A stretch of 11,823 nucleotides of DNA from the NCBI GenBank assembly GCA_030615475.1, contig JAUWZF010000013.1, positions 1 through 11,823 of the forward strand, in the 5' to 3' direction. The notes under the pieces are model-generated. The model was not told the DNA's origin. It ran no database searches and worked only from the letters and a program-made list of their open reading frames with translations. Below, piece after piece: positions 7,369-11,823 of this stretch. Both the position numbers and the translations under genes were made by a program. Positions within the stretch are counted from its first letter, which is position 1. Each line of letters starts with the position of its first letter. This DNA comes from Dehalococcoidales bacterium (GTDB lineage Bacteria > Chloroflexota > Dehalococcoidia > Dehalococcoidales > RBG-16-60-22).

Positions 7369-7373
7369 CCTCC
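7369..7373 (-). promoter_or_regulatory. Ribosome binding site deciding the CoA-transferase start
   Basis: On the minus strand GGAGG lies 6 bases from the ATG at 7362 and only 3 from the GTG at 7365, which favours the ATG. Confidence 0.75.
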
Positions 7374-7377
7374 TCTC

Positions 7378-8775
7378 TTAGCTCAGCAGTTTAATCAATT
7401 CCCTGATATCGTCTAACTGCTCGAGTCGATTAATCTTGGCTATTACTTCGTCAATTTGTGTATCTGACAGTGGTTTTATGGAATAGGAAGCGCAATCCCT
7501 GAACTTTCTTTCATAGGCGCTGAAGGGCAAAGGTTTTTCAGAACCGCCCGCAGGAGTATCCGCCTGCTCGACATAGGTCTGCCCTTGCTTCGTTGTTACG
7601 CCGACTTTCGCCGGTTCCATACCTTCTGACCCTTTCAGGCTGGCATCTACCTCGACACGTATTTTACCGGAGATATCCAGAATGTCCGGGCTTTGGATAG
7701 CCTCTTCGGTAAAATCTCCTATGCCGACCCGCCCCCGGGCAAAAACGGCCGCCACCGCCCAGGGTATGCTGAACTGGGAATCAACCGGGTTCTCCGGGCA
7801 ACTTCTCTTCTCCAGCGGATGCAGTAGAAAATACTTATCATCCTGGCAGAAGACGGAAATTCCCTGTACGTCTTCGGGCTTAATATCGTACTTATTTACC
7901 AGAGCCAATGCCGCGTCGACATAGTTGTGAGTACCCTTGCAACACGGATATGGCTTCATGGTGACGTTGATGCCCTGAAAACGTTTACCCAGGTCTTTTA
8001 TAAGGGGTTTGGGGTCATATTCTCCCTTGTGATAGAGGTTATACAGTCCGACTTCTCCTTCGAGGCAGTCTTTAGCACCTGTAATGCCTTTTTCAGCCAT
8101 CAGCGCCGCGACGATTCCCCCCCTGGCCGCAAAGCCCGGGCCCATCCTCTTGGTCAGAGCGCCTTCGGTAACGCACTGGCCGTTGCCGCTGCACTGGTGA
8201 TAGGCGATGCCCAGAGCATTGAGCAGTCTGTCCTCATCCAGAACCAGCAACCGTCCGGCGACTCCGGCGGCAGCCAGATAGCCGTAAAGAGCGGTAAGGT
8301 GCCAGCCGGCCCCCGGGTGACCGCCGACCGGCGCGGTCTTCATCCCCGACCTGAATGCCTGCCCCAGCCGGCACATCATATCGACGCCAAGGGCAACCGC
8401 CGCGATAAACTCCCGGCCGCTCACTTTACCTCTACGCTCGGCTATCGCCATACAGGCCGGCACAATCACCACCGAAGGGTGCGTGGGCCCGTCACCGGTA
8501 TCGTCGTAGTCCAGGGCATGGCCCATGGTAGCGTTCACCTGGGCTGCATTGGGTGCGGGTACCTTATGTCCGAAGCAAAGCACCGTGCTCTCTTCCTTCC
8601 CGCCCCACTCCCCGACCAGTTCCGCCAACTCTCTCACACCGGGCCGGGAAGAACCACCCAGCGCCACCCCCAGGATATCCAGGATTTGCTTTTTAGTGAT
8701 ATCCACAATATCCTGAGGAATACTCTCATAATTAACAGTAACCAGATTTCTTGCCAGTGAATAAGCAGCGTCCAT
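7378..8775 (-). CDS. MmgE/PrpD family protein (dehydratase/decarboxylase fold)
   Basis: At 465 residues from the ATG at 8775, this has the usual length of the family. The family includes 2-methylcitrate dehydratase (PrpD), cis-aconitate decarboxylase and iminodisuccinate epimerase. Seen: the conserved HALDYDDTGDGPTHPS stretch (86-101) with D89, T93 and H99; GWHLTALYG with H159; TEGALTKRMG with K209; and MKPYPCCKGTH with K274 and H283. These align by position with the active-site residues described for cis-aconitate decarboxylase (IRG1 D93, T97, H103, H159, K207, K272, H277), so the protein looks catalytically competent. The upstream TTG at 8805 would add 10 residues but has no ribosome site; the ATG has a weak GAGAG site. 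It lies between an enoyl-CoA hydratase gene (39 bases) and a CoA-transferase gene (15 bases). No citrate-synthase-like gene is nearby, so a standard methylcitrate cycle is not indicated. The family is firm; the reaction is open. Confidence 0.88.
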   Translation of the reverse strand: MDAAYSLARNLVTVNYESIPQDIVDITKKQILDILGVALGGSSRPGVRELAELVGEWGGKEESTVLCFGHKVPAPNAAQVNATMGHALDYDDTGDGPTHPSVVIVPACMAIAERRGKVSGREFIAAVALGVDMMCRLGQAFRSGMKTAPVGGHPGAGWHLTALYGYLAAAGVAGRLLVLDEDRLLNALGIAYHQCSGNGQCVTEGALTKRMGPGFAARGGIVAALMAEKGITGAKDCLEGEVGLYNLYHKGEYDPKPLIKDLGKRFQGINVTMKPYPCCKGTHNYVDAALALVNKYDIKPEDVQGISVFCQDDKYFLLHPLEKRSCPENPVDSQFSIPWAVAAVFARGRVGIGDFTEEAIQSPDILDISGKIRVEVDASLKGSEGMEPAKVGVTTKQGQTYVEQADTPAGGSEKPLPFSAYERKFRDCASYSIKPLSDTQIDEVIAKINRLEQLDDIRELIKLLS

Positions 8776-8814
8776 AATTTCACTCTCTCGATGCAGCGCT
8801 CTCAACTACAAATG

Positions 8815-9690
8815 CTATTTATCCAGAAGTTCGTAAAACTTATTACGCGCGTGAATAGCATCTCTCACGCCCATGTCCCTTCTGGCTTTAAAGAAGCTGA
8901 ATTCGTCCTCCTCAAAGTGGATATTGGTCTGCATGGTATGCATCATCCAGTGATTGGTCATACCGGCGGTGATCCCCATGGCATCACAGACGGCCTGTTT
9001 CGACGCCTTGCCCATGGCGATACCGTCACGCGGGAACTTGGCGAAACCTTCCGCGTACCGGTTTACCTCGTCTTCCAACTGGTCGGGCGGGACAGCCCGG
9101 TTGATGAGACCGATGCAGGCGGCTTCCTTGCCGTCAATCATGCGGCCGGTCATGCACAGGTCCATGGCATTGGTTAGTCCGATACGCAGTATCATCAGCG
9201 GCGTGAGGGTAACATTGGGTACACCCAGCCTGACCTCTATCTCGCCGAACTTGCAGTCCTCGGCGCCGACCAGGAAATCACACGCGAGGTACATGTCCAT
9301 GGAAGCCCCCAGCAGGTAACCGTGCGCCTGGACGATGGTTATCTTGGGGAAGAACAACAGCTTCAGCATACCGTCGTAAAAAATCTTCCGGTCGAATTTA
9401 AGCCTGTTTCTGATAGGTGTCCGGGGCGCTTTTTCGCCGTGTTTCGGCTCCTTCCAGCCGTACACGAACCCGACCTCATCCAGGGGGGCTCCGGCGGCCA
9501 GAGCACGGCCCGCTCCTTTTATAATGAGGACTTTTATATCGTCCGCCTCTTCGACCACGGCCAGCGCCTTCCCGAAGTCCTTGACGCCGGTATTCATTGT
9601 TTCGGGGCTATTTAACGTGATGCGGGCGACGTAGCCGCTCCTCTCGTAGATAACATCTTCGAAATCGCCTGCTTTTTTAAACTTCAGCAT
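8815..9690 (-). CDS. Enoyl-CoA hydratase/isomerase (crotonase) family protein
   Basis: This 291-residue crotonase-fold protein carries an oxyanion-hole segment IKGAGRALAAGAPLDEVG (57-74) and the second segment AHGYLLGASMDMYLACD (122-138). FGEIEVRLG (148-156) places E152 at the position of rat enoyl-CoA hydratase Glu164. The Glu144 position is Asp132, exactly 20 residues earlier as in the rat enzyme, so both acid positions are kept with one Glu-to-Asp change. A loop of about 25 charged residues (75-105, GWKEPKHGEKAPRTPIRNR) after the oxyanion-hole segment is longer than in simple hydratases and may shape the acyl pocket. The C-terminus has the usual RRDMGVRDAIHARNKF helix. The ATG at 9690 is 6 bases from a GGAGG; a TTG two codons upstream directly abuts that site and is unlikely. 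It could be a hydratase, isomerase, hydrolase or decarboxylase; its place between CoA-transferase genes indicates an acyl-CoA substrate. Confidence 0.87.
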   Translation of the reverse strand: MLKFKKAGDFEDVIYERSGYVARITLNSPETMNTGVKDFGKALAVVEEADDIKVLIIKGAGRALAAGAPLDEVGFVYGWKEPKHGEKAPRTPIRNRLKFDRKIFYDGMLKLLFFPKITIVQAHGYLLGASMDMYLACDFLVGAEDCKFGEIEVRLGVPNVTLTPLMILRIGLTNAMDLCMTGRMIDGKEAACIGLINRAVPPDQLEDEVNRYAEGFAKFPRDGIAMGKASKQAVCDAMGITAGMTNHWMMHTMQTNIHFEEDEFSFFKARRDMGVRDAIHARNKFYELLDK

Positions 9691-9696
9691 TGCCAA

Positions 9697-9701
9697 CCTC
9701 C
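9697..9701 (-). promoter_or_regulatory. Ribosome binding site deciding the crotonase start
   Basis: On the minus strand GGAGG lies 6 bases before the ATG at 9690 and touches the TTG at 9696, so the ATG is taken as the start. Confidence 0.75.
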
Positions 9702-9738
9702 TGAATTCGGTTTAATAAAAATACATCCCCTCCCCTAG

Positions 9739-9758
9739 ATTCCCGCCTTCGCGGGAAT
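9739..9758. repeat. Perfect hairpin repeat ATTCCCGC-CTTC-GCGGGAAT
   Basis: Two perfect 8-base arms surround a 4-base loop in the 83-base gap between the second CoA-transferase and the crotonase genes. It fits the pattern ATTCCC-N8-GGGAAT, the form of the small dispersed repeats known in Neisseria (dRS3); hairpins of this kind are also seen scattered between genes in other bacteria. No T-run follows directly on either strand, so it is not a standard terminator. Only this copy was noticed in the window. It could be a dispersed element or an mRNA processing/stability hairpin inside the operon. Confidence 0.6.
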
Positions 9759-9773
9759 GACAATTTTATTTCT

Positions 9774-11003
9774 CTATTCGAAGACCCCTTTCTGCATGAG
9801 GTCGATAAACTCCTCGTCAGCCATGCCCAATAACCTGGTACAGATGTATTCCGTGTGTTCACCCAGGAGAGGACTCGGCGAGTACGCCTGGGCCGGTGTC
9901 TTTGATAATTCAAAGCTCTGCCCCAGGTGGGTGAACATACCCATCTCACTGTGCTCCATCGGCCAGTAGATATTGCGTTTTCTCAGCTGCGGGTCATTAT
10001 ACATATCGGCTGTATTCTTGACAACGCCGGCCGGCACTCCGGCAGCCTGAAGTCGGGTCATCACCTCTTCGGCGGTAAGGTCGACCGTCCAATCGCCGAG
10101 CAACTTATTGAGCTCGACTTCATTCTTCTTCCGGTTAGCCAGGGTATCGAATCGGGGGTCTTCCGCGTATTCAGGCCTGCCCATTTCCCGGCACAGGTCT
10201 CTCCACTCCTCGTCGTCAGATACGGCTATGGTGCACCAGCGGTCGTCGCCCTGGCAGGGATAGACGCCATGCGGGGCGGCATCAGGGGAGGAATTCCCGA
10301 TTCTTTCCGGCTCCCGTTCGTTTACATCATAATCGAGAACGGCCGGTGCCAAAAAGTATATCGCCGCTTCAAACTGTGAGAGGTCCAATAGCTGGCCCTT
10401 CCCGGTCTTTTTACGGTAATCAAGCGCGGCGATTAAAGCCGCCGTGGCGAAACGCGGGCTGATGCAGTCGGTATAAGCTGACACTCCGACCGGCAGCGGC
10501 TCTTTGCCCGGCCAGCCGATGAAATTTGGTAAGCCCGCTATGGGCACCAGCACCATGCCGAAGGCCGGCAGTTTGGCATAAGGCCCCCACGAGCCGTAAC
10601 CGCTCTGCCGCAGCATAATAATGTCAGGCCTGAGCTTTTTCAGTTCTTCATAGCCCAGTCCCCACTTTTCTATGACTCCCGGTGTGTAGTTCTCCATGAA
10701 AACGTCGCACTCGACCGCCAGCCTTTTCGCTATTTCGCGGGCTTCGGGGAGGGTCATGTTCAGGGAAAGGCTTAAAATGTTCGAATTATAGTAGTTAAAA
10801 TAGCCGCCCTTGTTATAGTTCGGTACATTATCCTTATAAGGGGCCGAAGACCTCATGGTGCACGGTCTATTACGTGTCTCCACCCGTATAACCGTCGCTC
10901 CGTGGTCGGCAAAGAACTTCATGGTAAGCGGGCCGACCACCGCCCAGCAGAAAGCCAGTATCGTCAGACCGCTGAACACGCCTTCCCGTTTATTCATTTC
11001 CAA
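9774..11003 (-). CDS. CaiB/BaiF family CoA-transferase homologue lacking the catalytic Asp
   Basis: This 409-residue protein has the family pattern: FSGLTILAF near the N-terminus; FFADHGATVIRVE (30-42); NSNILSLSLNM (73-83); MENYTPGVIEKWGLGYEEL (103-121); SGYGSWGP (134-141); and PSPLLGEHTEYI near the C-terminus. A gap-free alignment from SGYG with the CoA-transferase at 6127-7362 puts Gly149 (LPAFGMVL) where that protein has its catalytic Asp, and the following QAMSG is VPIAG. The classical aspartyl-CoA mechanism is therefore unlikely for this chain alone. It may be the non-catalytic partner of the adjacent CoA-transferase whose stop lies 14 bases upstream, as in heteromeric enzymes such as BbsEF, or it may use another residue. 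The start is uncertain: TTG at 11003 has GGGGGAG 8 bases upstream, while ATG at 10997 has it 14 bases away. The two differ by only two residues. Confidence 0.87.
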   Translation of the reverse strand: MEMNKREGVFSGLTILAFCWAVVGPLTMKFFADHGATVIRVETRNRPCTMRSSAPYKDNVPNYNKGGYFNYYNSNILSLSLNMTLPEAREIAKRLAVECDVFMENYTPGVIEKWGLGYEELKKLRPDIIMLRQSGYGSWGPYAKLPAFGMVLVPIAGLPNFIGWPGKEPLPVGVSAYTDCISPRFATAALIAALDYRKKTGKGQLLDLSQFEAAIYFLAPAVLDYDVNEREPERIGNSSPDAAPHGVYPCQGDDRWCTIAVSDDEEWRDLCREMGRPEYAEDPRFDTLANRKKNEVELNKLLGDWTVDLTAEEVMTRLQAAGVPAGVVKNTADMYNDPQLRKRNIYWPMEHSEMGMFTHLGQSFELSKTPAQAYSPSPLLGEHTEYICTRLLGMADEEFIDLMQKGVFE

Positions 11004-11017
11004 TGCCGTTACTCCCC

Positions 11018-11823
11018 CTAGATAATTCCGTCTTTTTCTAACTTGATAAGGTCTTGCCTGGACAGGCCTATCTCATTATAAATCTCTTCGTTATGCTCGC
11101 CGATGAGCGGGGCACGAAAGCGGGTGGAGCAGTCTTTTTCCGATGACTTAACGAATTCCCTGGGATAGGTGATGGTCGTCCCCAGCTCGGGGTGCTCTAT
11201 TTCCACCCAGAAATCCCGGGCCTGAAGGCACTCGTCAGTTAGCAAATCCTGCATGCTGGACAGCGGGCCGATGGATACCCCCCTGGGTACGGCTCCCGCC
11301 AGAAGCTCCTTCCGCGTATGCCTCCGGAAGAACTCCCCGACGGGCCCGGATATCTTGTCCATTTCCTCTTTAGTAACCGTGAACATGTCGAAATTGTCCC
11401 AGTCCATGTTGCGCAGAAAATCGGTAGCCCCGCCATCAGCTTCCATCCACTCCACCAGCGCGCTCAACGACTTGGCGCCCGTTCTGCCACCGATGACGTT
11501 GAAGAATAGGTAACCGTCCTTACAGGGCCAGACCTGCCGCTGGCCGACATCCCTGCTCATGCCGGCACGAAAAGCTCCGGACCGCTTTAAAATCCTCTTG
11601 TTAAGCTCCCAGGTCGGCACGGCATTGGCCTGGAACCAGGCCGCGCTCTGCTGCATGGATACATCCACATGCTGCCCTTCTCCGGTCATCTCCCGGTAGT
11701 GATAGGCAATCATAACGCCTACGGCGGCGTCCAGCCCGGCGTGAAGGCAGGCCTGCGGCATGCTGATATGCACCGGGGGGCCATCGGACTCACCTGTCTG
11801 GTATAGCGTCCCGCTCATGCCCA
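11018..11823 (-). CDS. CaiB/BaiF family CoA-transferase (5' part outside window)
   Basis: The visible 268 residues are the middle and C-terminal parts of a type III CoA-transferase. The first visible residues, GMSGTLYQTGESDGPPV, match the region just after the catalytic Asp loop (usually D-X3-QAXGG), so the Asp itself would lie just beyond the right edge. Further typical parts are HAGLDAAVGVMIAYHYREMTGEGQHVDVSM, the small-domain stretch with WPCKDGYLFF, and RAPLIGEHNEEIY near the C-terminus. The ATG at 11818 is internal to the family fold and not the true start; the frame stays open to the edge. The next gene starts 14 bases after its TAG, so the two are almost certainly co-translated and may form one enzyme. 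Whether this chain keeps the Asp cannot be seen here. Confidence 0.87.
   Translation of the reverse strand, partial: GMSGTLYQTGESDGPPVHISMPQACLHAGLDAAVGVMIAYHYREMTGEGQHVDVSMQQSAAWFQANAVPTWELNKRILKRSGAFRAGMSRDVGQRQVWPCKDGYLFFNVIGGRTGAKSLSALVEWMEADGGATDFLRNMDWDNFDMFTVTKEEMDKISGPVGEFFRRHTRKELLAGAVPRGVSIGPLSSMQDLLTDECLQARDFWVEIEHPELGTTITYPREFVKSSEKDCSTRFRAPLIGEHNEEIYNEIGLSRQDLIKLEKDGII

Noticed and set aside
7927..8760. A 277-codon plus-strand open frame opposite the MmgE/PrpD gene
   Set aside because: It shows no family motif and no good ribosome site, and the opposite strand carries all conserved MmgE/PrpD residues.
7378..8775. A methylcitrate cycle (prp) operon
   Set aside because: Only the MmgE/PrpD member is present; no methylcitrate synthase, methylisocitrate lyase or aconitase gene is in view, and the neighbours are CoA-transferases and a crotonase.
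9739..9773. The hairpin read as a rho-independent terminator for the CoA-transferase gene
   Set aside because: Read on the minus strand, the stem is followed by CTAGGGGAGGGG rather than a T-run; on the plus strand GACAATTTTA follows but no plus-strand gene ends there.
11018..11818. Taking the ATG at 11818 as the true start of the right-edge gene
   Set aside because: It falls in the middle of the CoA-transferase fold, just after the catalytic loop, and the frame continues open to the window edge.

Overview
The window looks like a chromosomal segment of an anaerobic bacterium. Bacterial features are sigma70-type promoter boxes, clear Shine-Dalgarno sites and TTG starts. The gene content (an NrpR-type nitrogen regulator, a tungsten-type aldehyde:ferredoxin oxidoreductase, an ADP-forming acyl-CoA synthetase subunit and three CaiB/BaiF CoA-transferases) fits strict anaerobes such as the Dehalococcoidia/Chloroflexota. 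That assignment is an inference from gene content, not from a marker gene.

Layout. (1) Positions 1-1808, minus strand: a compact nitrogen-assimilation operon of an NrpR-family repressor, a 30-codon ORF fitted exactly between its neighbours, and an FMN/Fe-S glutamate-synthase-family protein cut by the left edge. (2) Positions 1809-1918: a divergent control region with a good sigma70 promoter for nrpR, a palindrome at the expected transcription start that resembles an NrpR operator, and a second palindrome near the plus-strand gene. (3) Positions 1919-6130, plus strand: aldehyde:ferredoxin oxidoreductase, a short-chain dehydrogenase, and an acyl-CoA synthetase (ADP-forming) alpha-type protein. 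(4) Positions 6127-11823, minus strand, read from the right edge leftwards: CaiB/BaiF CoA-transferase (5' end outside the window), a second CaiB/BaiF protein lacking the catalytic Asp, an enoyl-CoA hydratase/isomerase, an MmgE/PrpD lyase, and a third CaiB/BaiF CoA-transferase. The two catabolic operons converge with a 4-base overlap of stop codons.

Together, regions 3 and 4 look like an uncharacterised anaerobic pathway. CoA-transferases would activate a carboxylic acid, and the crotonase and the MmgE/PrpD protein would add or remove water or carboxylate. The SDR would oxidise a hydroxy group, AOR would interconvert aldehyde and acid with ferredoxin, and the ADP-forming synthetase would conserve energy as ATP. 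The substrate cannot be read from the sequence. No tRNA, rRNA, CRISPR, transposase or phage gene was seen. No stretch over 300 bases lacks a gene.
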